Assembly: GCF_019336435.1 (NCBI RefSeq) | Contig: NZ_JAHWXQ010000003.1 | Coordinates: 248,001 to 312,000, forward strand | From: Pontibacter populi | GTDB lineage: Bacteria > Bacteroidota > Bacteroidia > Cytophagales > Hymenobacteraceae | Length of the DNA: 64,000 nt | Direction of reading: 5' to 3' | Shown here: in pieces, positions 52,452 through 61,540 of the stretch | Numbering within the stretch: the first letter of the stretch is position 1 | Layout of the letters: each line of letters begins with the position of its first letter | Made by a program: the position numbers and the translations under genes | Notes under the pieces: model-generated | Databases searched by the model: none | What the model saw: the letters and a program-made list of their open reading frames with translations, nothing else | What the model was told of the DNA's origin: nothing

Positions 52452-53567
52452 ATGCGGCCTCGTATAAATTATAAGCAAACCAAATTTTATCTAACAAAGT
52501 ATATTATCGAAATTATTTGGTTTGTTCCAAATACACTCCCGAAAGCGGTACTTAGAATCTCCAGAGCTTTTATCCCGATGAAGACGACTTTAAGAAAAAC
52601 AATACGGCAGATAGACGTGATGATTGCGCCCCTGGTACTTTCTGCGGTTAAAGAATTGAATGCTCTTAATACGTATCTTTTTCATGCGCTTTTTAAAGAT
52701 AAAAATGAGCTGTCAGCAGGTATTGCGGACCCGCAGCAACAGGTAACAGTTGATATATTCCGCCAGTTTATTGCCTACCATAAAGAGAAGGATTACACGT
52801 TTGTTTCACCGGCTGATGTGCTGCAGGGGCTTGCGCCGGATAGAAAGTATATCATGATTACGTTTGATGACGGATATTATAATAACCTGCGTGCCATACC
52901 TGTACTTGAAGAATTTAATGTGCCTGCACTTTTCTTTATATCGGCAAACCATGTGCTGCATAACAAAGCTTTCTGGTGGGATGTGGCTTACCGCGAAGGC
53001 AAAAAAGCAGGCATGACGGATGAAGCACTTTTAGCTGAAAAAAAATACCTGATAACCCTGACCGATGATGCCGTAGATGCTTATATCATAGCTAAATATG
53101 GCCCGGAGTGCTTTAAGCCGGTAGGGGATACAGACCGGCCCTTTACCCCTGCAGAACTGAAAAAGTTTGCACAGCATCCGTTGGTACATATCGGAAATCA
53201 TACCTGCGACCATGCCGTGCTTATAAATTACGATGCTGAAGGTATAAAAGAACAAATAGGTAAGGCCCAGGATATTATAGCGGATATAGTTGGGTATCGG
53301 CCAGTAACGATAGCGTACCCTTGCGGGGAGTTTAACGACACTGTTTTACAGGTTTGCAAACAGGAAGGTATTAAGCTGGGAATTACAGTGGAACACGCCA
53401 AAAACTTTAGTCCGCGGCTATACGAGCCGGATAACTTGCTAACATTAAACCGCTTTACTATCTGGGGTAACGAAGACCTTAAAAGCCAATGCGATTTCTT
53501 TAGGTCTGACTACCATGTGCTTGATAAAGTGAAAGGGGTGTTGCAGAAGTTTAAAGCAAAAGGATAA
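52452..53567 (+). CDS. Polysaccharide deacetylase family protein (NodB homology)
   Basis: A 371-residue protein from ATG 52452; ATG 52578 (MKTTLRKT) is a plausible shorter start. The NodB domain shows motif 1 as MITFDDGYYNN (Asp pair about 139-140), motif 2 as GNHTCDHAVL (His metal ligands) and VTIAYPCGEFNDTV as motif 3. These enzymes remove N- or O-acetyl groups from polysaccharides using a divalent metal. No clear signal peptide is present. It diverges from the GT4 and is the only forward gene at this end of the locus, followed by a terminator. Confidence 0.88.
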   Translation: MRPRINYKQTKFYLTKYIIEIIWFVPNTLPKAVLRISRAFIPMKTTLRKTIRQIDVMIAPLVLSAVKELNALNTYLFHALFKDKNELSAGIADPQQQVTVDIFRQFIAYHKEKDYTFVSPADVLQGLAPDRKYIMITFDDGYYNNLRAIPVLEEFNVPALFFISANHVLHNKAFWWDVAYREGKKAGMTDEALLAEKKYLITLTDDAVDAYIIAKYGPECFKPVGDTDRPFTPAELKKFAQHPLVHIGNHTCDHAVLINYDAEGIKEQIGKAQDIIADIVGYRPVTIAYPCGEFNDTVLQVCKQEGIKLGITVEHAKNFSPRLYEPDNLLTLNRFTIWGNEDLKSQCDFFRSDYHVLDKVKGVLQKFKAKG

Positions 53568-53589
53568 CCTGACTGGATTTACAAATTAT

Positions 53590-53622
53590 AAAGGCACTGC
53601 TATAGTTTAGCGGTGCCTTTTC
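53590..53622 (+). terminator. Terminator after the deacetylase gene
   Basis: AAAGGCACTGCTA pairs with TAGCGGTGCCTTT (one G-T wobble), followed by TTCT; 23 bp after the stop codon. Confidence 0.8.
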
Positions 53623-53683
53623 TGGTTTGTAATATGATGAGAGCAACTATAGAGTAGGCCCTGGACAGTTAATAATGGAACAA

Positions 53684-54319
53684 TTATACTTTCTTTGCCC
53701 TTAGAAAATCCATTACATGAGTTGAGTTCTGAAAGCTGGTGCGTTGCGGAAGCCCTTCGTATTCTGATTTGTAAAAAAGTTCTTTGCAGATCTGTAACTC
53801 TGTTGGGTCAGGAATCAGGTCGTTGTTCCAACCTACCAATAACATACCATCTGGTTTAAGTATGTTATGCAGCGCTTTATAGGTTTGTTCCTGCATTTCC
53901 CGGGTGTCAACTCCATGCCCGAAAACGCCGTTCAGCAAAACTATATCGAAGCTGGCGGGGGCTACAAAGTTATCTATATCTAAAATACTGGCTACTAAAT
54001 GTTTCTTGCCACCCCAGATCACATTGTTCTCATCAATGTCTACCGTAACCAGGTCTACGCCTCTGTTAAAAAGTTTAAGCGATTCCCAGGTATAATAAGC
54101 GCAGCCTACAAACAGGATACGGCCTTGTTCTAGTTTGGCAAGTCTGGGGTAAAGTTGTGTGTTAAGCCAGATACGGTCCGGCTGCTTTCTAAAATACGTA
54201 TCATCCAGGCGGAAATTCAGAAGTAGCCACCGTTTCAGGGGCAGGTAAAACTGGTTCTTTAAAGAAGAACGGTTTTGTATGCCCATAGCATTGCCAGGTA
54301 TAGTAGCAAGTTGTGCCAT
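53684..54319 (-). CDS. Class I SAM-dependent methyltransferase-like protein
   Basis: A 211-residue protein. The core ILFVGCAYYTWESLKLF stands where methyltransferase motif I is expected, but with an atypical GCAYYT instead of GxGxG. VDLVTVDIDENN fits motif II (acidic end of beta 2), FDIVLLNGVFGHGVD fits motif IV and ILKPDGMLLVGWNND fits motif VI. So a methyltransferase fold is likely, with no hint of substrate. It converges on the deacetylase; a role in methylating the polysaccharide is possible but unsupported. Confidence 0.7.
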   Translation of the reverse strand: MAQLATIPGNAMGIQNRSSLKNQFYLPLKRWLLLNFRLDDTYFRKQPDRIWLNTQLYPRLAKLEQGRILFVGCAYYTWESLKLFNRGVDLVTVDIDENNVIWGGKKHLVASILDIDNFVAPASFDIVLLNGVFGHGVDTREMQEQTYKALHNILKPDGMLLVGWNNDLIPDPTELQICKELFYKSEYEGLPQRTSFQNSTHVMDFLRAKKV

Positions 54320-54400
54320 GTTCGTATAGGTTTAGGGTAATATTATACCCACTCTATACTATCGGACCTATCATTGGGTTTTATGTCTGAGGGCTGGCTC

Positions 54401-54452
54401 AAAAAAAAGAACCACTCCGGGAATTGCATTAAGTGCATTGCCGGAGTGGTTC
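54401..54452 (-). terminator. Terminator after the DUF1737-like gene
   Basis: GAACCACTCCGG (54409-54420) pairs with CCGGAGTGGTTC (54441-54452); the plus-strand A8 at 54401-54408 is a U tract on the minus transcript. Confidence 0.9.
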
Positions 54453-54476
54453 GTCTTTGGCTTATACTTTTATTAA

Positions 54477-54689
54477 TTACTCAATCCATTTAGTGCGCTT
54501 TTGCTTGGACGGGCGCTGCTTGGTACGCTGCATACGAAGCGCATCAGAAGGCCTGCGTTCCAGCTGCTGGGCAAAACCATCGTTATGTTCCAGAATACTG
54601 CCTTTCAGTTTCCAGCCCATTGGGAAAAAATCGGCCACTTTTGTGGCTAAAGAATCAAGATCAGGTGCGGTTATAATATTGTACTCCAT
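54477..54689 (-). CDS. Small DUF1737-like protein
   Basis: A 70-residue protein: MEYNIITAPDLDSLATKV, then FPMGWKLKGSIL, resembles the DUF1737 family (short proteins with a beta-alpha-beta start and a conserved GW). The C-terminal half is basic (MQRTKQRPSKQKRTK), which might bind nucleic acid. A strong terminator right behind it supports a real transcribed gene. Function unknown. Confidence 0.65.
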   Translation of the reverse strand: MEYNIITAPDLDSLATKVADFFPMGWKLKGSILEHNDGFAQQLERRPSDALRMQRTKQRPSKQKRTKWIE

Positions 54690-55071
54690 AGTGATATAAC
54701 TAACTTCAAGGACAATATAGAAAATAAAAACACAGGTTGTACGGCCGGGCTACGGAATTTTAGTGAAGAAGGTTATATTTTTTTAAAAATTAATAAACGC
54801 ATTGGTATAATTATATAAAACACAGCCTATTACTCCAGTTTGTTGGTTTAAGTCCAATTGACAGATGGCCAGTGTACAGCATAAGTTCAGGAATAAAAGC
54901 AAATAACCTGTTGATCTATAAGTTACAGGTTGGTATTAGCGATGAATGGTTTCAACGTTTAGCTAAGGGTAAAATGTAACTTATTAAGTATAAGCCAACT
55001 ATAAACTCACTAATAAGGATCCGTAATCCGCGCCAGAACGGTGCAATATTATGAACAGAAAGGTCTGTAGA
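54690..55071. other. Gene-free AT-rich stretch
   Basis: 382 bp without a credible frame or strong hairpin; presumably the promoter of the DUF1737-like gene and the 3' end region of the zinc-ribbon gene. Confidence 0.5.
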
Positions 55072-55710
55072 TTAAATTTCAGGTTCCTCTAATGTATCAA
55101 GTTTTATCTTTTCGATCAGCAGGTAATTTTTAAACTGGTGGATCAGGCGTGTCATCTCCTGTTCTTTTTGGTCAAGTGCTGTTACTTCTTCATTAGAGTC
55201 AGACAAAACAGGGCGAAGTCTGTTCAAACTTTCCTGCATCTGCGCGATTGACTGCAGGATATGCTCGCGCATAGCTGGATTCTGTTCCGTTTCCAGGGTA
55301 GTTTCCAACTCCTTCATATAGACTTCTAAGAACTCTACCAGGTGCCACGGGTTGTTAGGGCGATTCCAGGTAAAGGTGATGTTGCACCTGCGGCATTTAT
55401 AGGTGTTGCAGCGCCAGCCGTGCTCATTGCTTGTTGTGCCAGTACGCTTCAGCATATCTGCGTGCTTGCATTGCGGACACTGTGCATTATCTTCTACCAC
55501 TTTTTCCAGGCGGGCACGCTTTTCCAGGATAATACTTCGGTTCTGGGCATGTGTGTATAGTTGCTGCTCCAGGTTCTCACAAGCTGAAGTCAGTTTTTCG
55601 TGTTCAGGGTCCAGCTGGCCTTTGTCGATCAGCAATTTAGCACGCTTACTAAAAAAGCGGATTAATTTGATCAGTTCACGCTCGTTGGCTTTCAGTTCTG
55701 GCTGCTTCAT
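55072..55710 (-). CDS. Unrecognised zinc-ribbon protein with coiled coils
   Basis: A 212-residue soluble protein. Residues about 5-75 and 135-205 are heptad-like and charged, predicted coiled coil. Between them lies CPQCKHADMLKR...WRCNTYKCRRCNITFTW, giving CxxC plus CxxxxCxxC spacing typical of a zinc ribbon (about 78-115). I do not recognise a named family. The layout, coiled coil - zinc ribbon - coiled coil, suggests an oligomeric nucleic-acid or protein adaptor. It stands alone between unrelated genes. Confidence 0.75.
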   Translation of the reverse strand: MKQPELKANERELIKLIRFFSKRAKLLIDKGQLDPEHEKLTSACENLEQQLYTHAQNRSIILEKRARLEKVVEDNAQCPQCKHADMLKRTGTTSNEHGWRCNTYKCRRCNITFTWNRPNNPWHLVEFLEVYMKELETTLETEQNPAMREHILQSIAQMQESLNRLRPVLSDSNEEVTALDQKEQEMTRLIHQFKNYLLIEKIKLDTLEEPEI

Positions 55711-55859
55711 GGGTTGTTAAATTGCTGGATTGTTCGGTTGTTAAGTGTTGCTTCCCGTTTTGTGTTACTTAAACTAGTAGTAAACCTCGATAAATAGGAA
55801 ACTGTGTGTATATGGTGATCTTAAAAACTACTGTGTTATAGTATATGGCTGCTCTACTG

Positions 55860-56393
55860 CTAACTCTTTTCGCGTGTTCGTTTGTAAATGCGGATGGCCA
55901 GCATCAGGATTGCCGAGAAAAGTATTAGTCCGATAATGCCCCACAGCATGCTCAGCGAACTTTTCAGCACCACCAGGAACACAATACTGATCAAAAAAAG
56001 TGTGGCTACTTCGTTCCAGATGCGCAATTGCGTAGAAGTATACTTTAATGTGCCTTGCTGCTGCTGCTTAAAAATAGCATGACACAGGAAATGATACACG
56101 TAAAGCCCTATTACAAAGCATATTTTCCAGATAAGCCAGTTAGGTGTGCCGCCATACAAATTCCACATGCTCAGACCGAATATAAGCGTTAGTACTGCCG
56201 ATGGCCAGGTTATGCCATACCACAGCCTCTTCTGCATGATCTTAAACTGCTCCTGTAATATAGTTCTCTCAGGTTCCGGTTTCTCAGCAGCCTCCGCAAA
56301 ATATATAAACAGCCGCACAATGTAGAACAACCCGGCAAACCAGGTAACCACAAATATGATGTGCAGCGCCTTAACGTAGAAATAATAGTCCAT
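55860..56393 (-). CDS. hemJ: HemJ/CopD-like membrane protein (protoporphyrinogen IX oxidase)
   Basis: A 177-residue protein with four or five membrane helices. The N-terminal YVKALHIIFVVTWFAGLFY contains the conserved His11, RLWYGITWPSAVLTLIFG follows, then WKICFVIGLYVYHFLCH. This matches the HemJ family (UPF0093), which oxidises protoporphyrinogen IX to protoporphyrin IX in bacteria lacking HemY/HemG. The neighbouring hemN on the same strand (about 950 bp upstream) supports a heme role, though they are probably not cotranscribed. Confidence 0.85.
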   Translation of the reverse strand: MDYYFYVKALHIIFVVTWFAGLFYIVRLFIYFAEAAEKPEPERTILQEQFKIMQKRLWYGITWPSAVLTLIFGLSMWNLYGGTPNWLIWKICFVIGLYVYHFLCHAIFKQQQQGTLKYTSTQLRIWNEVATLFLISIVFLVVLKSSLSMLWGIIGLILFSAILMLAIRIYKRTREKS

Positions 56394-56575
56394 GAACTAT
56401 AGTAAGTTTGCTACAAAAGTAGTTCATAATATAGTAACTAAAAATGTAGGTTTCTCAGTGGAGTGTAAAAGTTGAGTGTAATCCGGAAGTAAATGGGATT
56501 AGATTGATTTTGCGTTTAGGGAAGTCCTGGCAATGTGCGTAGCTCCTGCTAGTGTCTGGTCTATAGTTTCTCTTT

Positions 56576-56880
56576 TGTCATTTCGACGTCAGGAGAAATC
56601 TATCTCAGCTTATAGTTAGAGACTTTGCGACCCGAACGAAGCCTTCCTATCATAACCAATTCCAATCCTGGGAGCTCTACAAATCTATTGTTTCAATCCA
56701 GCTTTGGTGTCCTCACGGCCGGGAGGCCCCGTCTTCGGGCATCGCGCGGTGTACATTTCTTTTATTCGTCCCTCACAATACCTTCGGTACCAGAAATCTA
56801 CAAGGCGCTCAACCCAAAGACTGATACGTTTCTTATGGCAACCAGCATCTATGGTTTGAACCGGTAAGCTTCGATCTTTA
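56576..56880. repeat. Dispersed GC-rich repeat remnant
   Basis: It begins with TGTCATTTCGACGTCAGGAG and AAATCT, a phrase recurrent in Bacteroidota intergenic repeats, and continues into a GC-rich block (GGCCGGGAGGCCCCGTC, about 56716-56735) far richer in GC than its surroundings. No coding signature or transposase. Confidence 0.6.
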
Positions 56881-56974
56881 TCGTGGTGGTAATTTCAAAG
56901 GGACAGGTAAACCTGTCCTGCTCTTGGACTTAATCTATAGAATGATAGTTTAGAAATTGGCGGAGGCAGAGAAG

Positions 56975-57082
56975 TCCCCCTTCGAAGGGGGCAGGGGGAT
57001 GATAAACAGGAACTATAGAACTATAGATCTGATAGTAACTATAGCCGAAATTCCCCTCTCGGGAGGGGTAGGGGTGGGTTAA
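56975..57082. repeat. GGGG/CCCC palindromic repeat pair related to 18370-18452
   Basis: CCCCCTTCGAAGGGGGCAGG at 56976-56995 and TTCCCCTCTCGGGAGGGG followed by TAGGGGTGGGTTAA at 57051-57082. The second resembles the right arm of the inverted repeat at 18421-18452. Three CTATAG copies lie between the two. Confidence 0.75.
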
Positions 57083-57243
57083 AATCGCAGCTATAGAATT
57101 ATAGAGCAACTATAGCAATGGCAGTAAAAGCTCTTCGCCTTAGACAAGGGGGGCTGAGGTGATTGGACCTTGCCAACTATACAACAATAACCTCAACTAC
57201 AAGACACCAATCAATCCATCAAACACCTTAATCACGGAATAAA

Positions 57244-57271
57244 AAAGAGCTGCCCCTAAGAACAGCCCTTT
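57244..57271 (-). terminator. Terminator after hemN
   Basis: AAAGAGCTG pairs with CAGCCCTTT (one wobble) around a 10-nt loop; plus-strand A6 at 57241 gives a U tract. It is 67 bp beyond the hemN stop codon. Confidence 0.75.
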
Positions 57272-57337
57272 AAAAATCAAAATCCAAATCTTACAAAATC
57301 AATTCTATCCCATTCATCCCGGTTCAGGCAATTTTAT

Positions 57338-58711
57338 TTATACTGACTTACTAAACACCGGGGTAGTTGGCTGTTGCGACCATAATCTGGCATCCAGGCA
57401 CATGGCTATGTTGCGCACGAATGGGTGACCAGCAGGGAGGATAGTAATACTGTTGCTTGTATACTCTACTAATCCATCGTCGGCAAGTGGCTGCAGGCGG
57501 ACCAGGGCATCATTAAAGTATGGTGCAACTGCTGTATCCCAACTGGTGCTAAACTGGCACATCAGGTTTGTGATGTGCTGGCGGATCAGGCGGTCTTCGG
57601 CGGTTAGTTCGTGTCCTTTCAGAATTGGCAGAACACCGGAATTAACAGCAGCTTCGTAGGCTTCCACTTCTTTAATGTTCTGCATAAAGGCAGTACCTGT
57701 ATCTGATATGCTCGAGCAACCCAAACCGATCAGAAGCTCAGTGTGGCGTGGGGTGTAGCCCATAAAGTTGCGGTGCAGGGTTCCGTTTTTCGCAGCAATG
57801 TATAGTTCGTCAGTTGGCAAGGCAAAGTGGTCCAGGCCGATCTCTACATAGCCGGCTTCTTCCAGCATGGCGCGACCCATCTCGTATAAACCACGTTTTA
57901 CGGATGGTTCCGGCAGGTCCTCTTCTGAGTAGCGTCGCTGGGCTTTACTCTTCCAGGGCACGTGAGCGTAACTATAAAACGCAATACGCTCCGGACGAAG
58001 CTCTTTTACTTTTTCTATAGTATAGCGCACACTCTCGGCAGTCTGCATTGGCAGGCCGTAAATAATGTCGCCGTTTATAGATGTATAGCCAATTTCGCGG
58101 GCTGCATCAAATATCTCCTTGGTCTTAGCAAAAGTCTGGATGCGGTTTATAACAAACTGCACTTTTATGTCGAAATCCTGGACACCTACACTCAGTCTTC
58201 TGAAACCAAGATCGTAAAGCACCTGCAGTTGCTCGGCATTGGTAGCGTTCGGGTGTACTTCTATACTTAAAGCGGCATCGGGGGCCAGTTCAGCTTTCTC
58301 CAGCAGTTTGCCCAGCATCACTTTCAGGTTCTCGGCTCCGAAAAAAGTGGGTGTACCACCACCCAGGTGCAGTTCTGTAATGCGCGGCTTCTTCCCGAAA
58401 ACCTGCAGGTAGCGTTCCCATTCCTTTAAAATGGCTACTATATAGGGCTCTTCAACAGCGTGGTTCTTGGTAATGCGCTTGTTGCAGCCGCAATAGGTAC
58501 ACAATTTCTCGCAAAAAGGCAGGTGCATGTACACACTAATGCCATCAGTATCGTTGGTCTTATCGAAAGCCTGTTTTACGTGTAGCATCCAGGAGGCTTC
58601 GCTCAGGGGAGTTTCGTCCCAGAAGGGCACAGTTGGGTAACTGGTGTACCTCGGAGAAGGCACATCGTATTTGGCAAGTAGTTCAGATGGTGTAGTTACT
58701 GGTGCGGTCAT
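57338..58711 (-). CDS. hemN: Oxygen-independent coproporphyrinogen III oxidase
   Basis: A 457-residue radical SAM enzyme that decarboxylates coproporphyrinogen III to protoporphyrinogen IX without oxygen. The opening SPRYTSYPTVPFWDE is typical of HemN. The cluster motif CEKLCTYCGC gives Cys67, Cys71 and Cys74 for the 4Fe-4S cluster, with the additional HemN Cys76. ELHLGGGTPTFF, SIEVHPNAT, RLSVGVQDFD and NGDIIYGLPMQT follow, then the C-terminal HemN domain with MGYTPRHTELLIGLGCSSIS. Length matches genuine HemN rather than the shorter HemW. The product feeds HemJ. Confidence 0.96.
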   Translation of the reverse strand: MTAPVTTPSELLAKYDVPSPRYTSYPTVPFWDETPLSEASWMLHVKQAFDKTNDTDGISVYMHLPFCEKLCTYCGCNKRITKNHAVEEPYIVAILKEWERYLQVFGKKPRITELHLGGGTPTFFGAENLKVMLGKLLEKAELAPDAALSIEVHPNATNAEQLQVLYDLGFRRLSVGVQDFDIKVQFVINRIQTFAKTKEIFDAAREIGYTSINGDIIYGLPMQTAESVRYTIEKVKELRPERIAFYSYAHVPWKSKAQRRYSEEDLPEPSVKRGLYEMGRAMLEEAGYVEIGLDHFALPTDELYIAAKNGTLHRNFMGYTPRHTELLIGLGCSSISDTGTAFMQNIKEVEAYEAAVNSGVLPILKGHELTAEDRLIRQHITNLMCQFSTSWDTAVAPYFNDALVRLQPLADDGLVEYTSNSITILPAGHPFVRNIAMCLDARLWSQQPTTPVFSKSV

Positions 58712-58848
58712 AACTTCGGTTTTTTGTAAGCCAGCCTATAGTTTGGGCTGAATTTCTGTTACAAAGGTCCGAAGAAGCTGCGCCGCAGGAAATGATATAT
58801 GTCAGTCGTAGGGAAGTAGAAAGGGAGATATTTGTCAGGTTTGGGAAA

Positions 58849-59334
58849 CTATAGTTTGATGGTGTTTAAGAGTGTTATCGTTTTTTGTTTGAGAATATAA
58901 GGCGGAAAAGTGTGAAGTAAAGCAAAGGCTGTAACGAACCATCCCGTAATTGCAAACCAACCATTAGGGATAGTTTCGTTTAAACTGTCTTTATCTATAG
59001 TTACAGGTACTACTTCAGTAAATAGCGGAAGCACAGACAAGATTAAAAATGTAAAGCCAACAATAGCCAGCATAAATGCAACTATAAAATTCTTCGTCCA
59101 CCATTGATTTACAGTTCGGTTAAACCTGATAGGTAAACCAATTATAAAACAAAGAATTATAGTTAGTACGGAAAGTACAGCTGCTATCACAGGCTGGAAA
59201 ACTATAAAACCTATAAAACTATCAAAACCGCCAGTATAATCCAGCAGCGCAAACAGCATGTAAATGCCGACTAATACCACGAATGTAAATCCGAGTTGTA
59301 AGCCGAAGAGCAATCTGTTTAGGAGTTTATTCAA
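58849..59334 (-). CDS. Hypothetical four-helix membrane protein
   Basis: A 161-residue protein with four hydrophobic segments (about 10-32, 40-68, 82-106, 128-150) and short charged loops. No motif or family is recognised. It ends 15 bp downstream of the next gene on the same strand and may share its transcript. Its coding sequence contains several CTATA motifs, like native genes around it. Confidence 0.7.
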   Translation of the reverse strand: MNKLLNRLLFGLQLGFTFVVLVGIYMLFALLDYTGGFDSFIGFIVFQPVIAAVLSVLTIILCFIIGLPIRFNRTVNQWWTKNFIVAFMLAIVGFTFLILSVLPLFTEVVPVTIDKDSLNETIPNGWFAITGWFVTAFALLHTFPPYILKQKTITLLNTIKL

Positions 59335-59349
59335 TGATTTTTAAAGAGA

Positions 59350-60021
59350 TTAAATTTCGATTTGTGATAGAAAATTTTTGATCTCATTTACATCACTTAA
59401 AGAAAGTTCGAACCATTCACCATTGATTCTTTTATTTGCAAATTTTTCATGTAACTCGATTTCAACTTCATGATAATTTAAGCACTTCTTATAATCTTCA
59501 AATTCAAAGTCGAAAGGAAGCTTAACAGAAAATAAATTGCTTCTTTGCCTAATATTTTTTGTCTTTCCTATTTTATAACCAAGCTCAGATTTAATAAGAT
59601 AGATATACCCTATTTGGTTAGTTGGCTTTTTTTCTTGTTTGGGGATTACTATGTTTCGAGCTTGGTCTAAGATATCTTGGAATGTATTCAATAGATTATT
59701 TGACCGCACGTAGTTTTTCGCATATTCATTTAATTGGATGAAATCGGATTCAATATTAAACATGTCAGGCATGCTTTTGGCCCACCTCAAGTTTTCATTT
59801 TCAGAAGAGTATTTCTCAATTATTTCTTCAATCTGAATTCGAGCAACTAAATGTTTTAAGAATTCTGCTGAGGTGCAATTAGAAGGTATTAAATGCAAAT
59901 TTTGATCAGCAAATTCTTTCAAGGACAAACTATAAAAGCCTCCAAATGAATGTCTCCTTGAGATCATAAAGTTATTATCAATAATTTCAAGTAGTTGTAG
60001 TATTGAATTCTCAGATGTCAT
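59350..60021 (-). CDS. GIY-YIG/T5orf172-domain protein, AT-rich
   Basis: A 223-residue protein. The C-terminal about 85 residues (GYIYLIKSELGYKIGKTKNI, then RQR, through HEVEIELHEKFANKRINGEWFEL) match the T5orf172/MUG113 branch of GIY-YIG nucleases: YIYLI corresponds to GIY, YKIGKT to YIG, with the Arg and the ELHEKF...GEWF block. The N-terminal about 130 residues are helical with no match I know. Codon use is clearly more AT-rich than its neighbours and the gene largely lacks the CTATAG motif common elsewhere, both suggesting recent acquisition. Such proteins occur in phages and defence loci; the function here is unknown. Confidence 0.8.
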   Translation of the reverse strand: MTSENSILQLLEIIDNNFMISRRHSFGGFYSLSLKEFADQNLHLIPSNCTSAEFLKHLVARIQIEEIIEKYSSENENLRWAKSMPDMFNIESDFIQLNEYAKNYVRSNNLLNTFQDILDQARNIVIPKQEKKPTNQIGYIYLIKSELGYKIGKTKNIRQRSNLFSVKLPFDFEFEDYKKCLNYHEVEIELHEKFANKRINGEWFELSLSDVNEIKNFLSQIEI

Positions 60022-60216
60022 ACTTTGGAGTCGTAGGTTACTCTTTATGTTAGTTTTAGATAAATAGAATCACAGACTATGTTGATTACTAAATATTATT
60101 AGAAATACATCAGTCACAATATATAAACTTTATCTAATACTATAGTCTTCAAACTACAAAAGCATCTCTCCCCGAATCTTACTAACTTCACGGTTTTACT
60201 TTACCCGATTCTGACC

Positions 60217-61329
60217 ATGAAAATTACCGTCCCAACCCTACTCCTCGACAAAGAAAAATGCCAGCGAAATATCCGCATGATGGTGAATAAAGCGAAGCGG
60301 AATAATCTCAGACTAAGGCCGCATTTTAAAACGCACCAGTCGGCGCAGGTGGGGGAGTGGTTCATGCAGGAAGGGGTAGAAGCAATAACGGTTTCATCTT
60401 TGCGCATGGCGCGGTACTTTGCCAACCACGGCTGGAGTGATATTATGGTGGCCATACCGGTAAATGTGCTGGAACTGGAAACTATAAATGAGCTGGCAGG
60501 CCGCATTCGTCTGCACCTTATAGTTGTGAACGAAGAAGTGCTGCCTTTACTGCAGGAAGGTCTGTACCACAAGGTAGCTGTCTGGCTCAAGATCGATACG
60601 GGCTATCACCGCACCGGCATTCCGGCTACCAACTATAACGCCATCGAAAGCGCGCTGCAAACTATAGCTGCCTCTGATAAACTGGAGTTCCAGGGCTTTA
60701 TGGCTCACGACGGCCACACGTACAAACAAACCGATGCCGAAGCCATCCACGCTATCCATAAAACTACAGTGGAGCTACTAAACCAGCTGCGCGAGCGTTA
60801 CAAAGGCCAATTCCCGGATCTGCAACTTTCCATCGGCGACACACCAAGCTGCAGCATTTTGCAAACTATAGTTGGTGTTGACGAGATCAGGCCCGGCAAT
60901 TTCGTGTTTTACGACCTTACGCAGCAGCATATCGGCAGCAACAACTATAACCAGATTGCTATTTGCATGGCCTGCCCGGTTATTGCCAAACACCCTGAGC
61001 GCAACGAACTCATTATACATGGAGGTAGCGTACATTTCTCGAAAGACGTGTTGCCGGAAGCGGATGGTTGCAGCTTGTTCGGAAGGGTAGTGGAATTAAC
61101 GGAAAATGGTTGGTCGGAGCCCGTGGAAGGTATTAACCTGGTGTCGTTGTCGCAGGAGCATGGTATTGTTAAAGCTACCGATGAGCAGTTTGCAAACTAT
61201 ACCGTTGGCGATATCATGTACATTCTGCCCATTCATTCGTGCCTCACCGCCGACAGCATGAAAAGCTATCTTACCCTGGATGGTGAGCGATTGGAACACC
61301 TGTCGGGCTTACCGGAGAGCTTTCTATAG
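60217..61329 (+). CDS. D-threonine aldolase/D-serine dehydratase-like PLP enzyme
   Basis: A 370-residue fold-type III PLP enzyme. The cofactor Lys is in RPHFKTHQ (Lys38). KIDTGYHRTGI, FMAHDGHTYK, SIGDTPSCSIL and DEIRPGNFVFYD line the alanine-racemase-like barrel. The C-terminal domain has ISLSQEHG-type sequence (VSLSQEHGIVKA) and LPIHSCLTAD, where His and Cys bind the divalent metal of D-threonine aldolase and eukaryote-type D-serine dehydratase. It acts on a D-hydroxy amino acid, probably cytosolic. It stands alone on the forward strand. Confidence 0.9.
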   Translation: MKITVPTLLLDKEKCQRNIRMMVNKAKRNNLRLRPHFKTHQSAQVGEWFMQEGVEAITVSSLRMARYFANHGWSDIMVAIPVNVLELETINELAGRIRLHLIVVNEEVLPLLQEGLYHKVAVWLKIDTGYHRTGIPATNYNAIESALQTIAASDKLEFQGFMAHDGHTYKQTDAEAIHAIHKTTVELLNQLRERYKGQFPDLQLSIGDTPSCSILQTIVGVDEIRPGNFVFYDLTQQHIGSNNYNQIAICMACPVIAKHPERNELIIHGGSVHFSKDVLPEADGCSLFGRVVELTENGWSEPVEGINLVSLSQEHGIVKATDEQFANYTVGDIMYILPIHSCLTADSMKSYLTLDGERLEHLSGLPESFL

Positions 61330-61540
61330 TTGTAAACCTGGGTGAAGGGATTTGGGAATTAGCCTGTTTTATAGAGCAATTTTAGCATTGGCGTAACTTA
61401 TAGTTATGCTTGGGGCCAGTTTACAACTGGTTCCCTGCGGGAACAGGAAAGGCTGCGAAAGTTTATAGTTCAGCAGAACTATAGTTTGAAAGAGCTGCAT
61501 CTATAGTTCAGGTCAGTGCAAAAACTATAGTTCTATAGTT
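61324..61540. repeat. Cluster of CTATAG palindromes
   Basis: Within about 215 bp there are five CTATAG cores (two in exact AACTATAGTT, at 61477-61486 and 61523-61532) plus two TTATAGTT half-forms. It is among the densest clusters seen by eye. Confidence 0.85.

Larger units (their letters stand above)
56394..57337. other. Gene-free repeat island between hemJ and hemN
   Basis: 944 bp with several dispersed-repeat types and at least seven CTATAG motifs. The only open frame (56625-56867) has the composition of a repeat and is not called. Sub-elements are listed separately. Confidence 0.7.

Noticed and set aside
56625..56867. An 80-residue plus-strand frame in the hemJ-hemN spacer
   Set aside because: It lies within GC-rich dispersed-repeat sequence, has no ribosome-binding site or family resemblance, and looks like repeat DNA that is open by chance.
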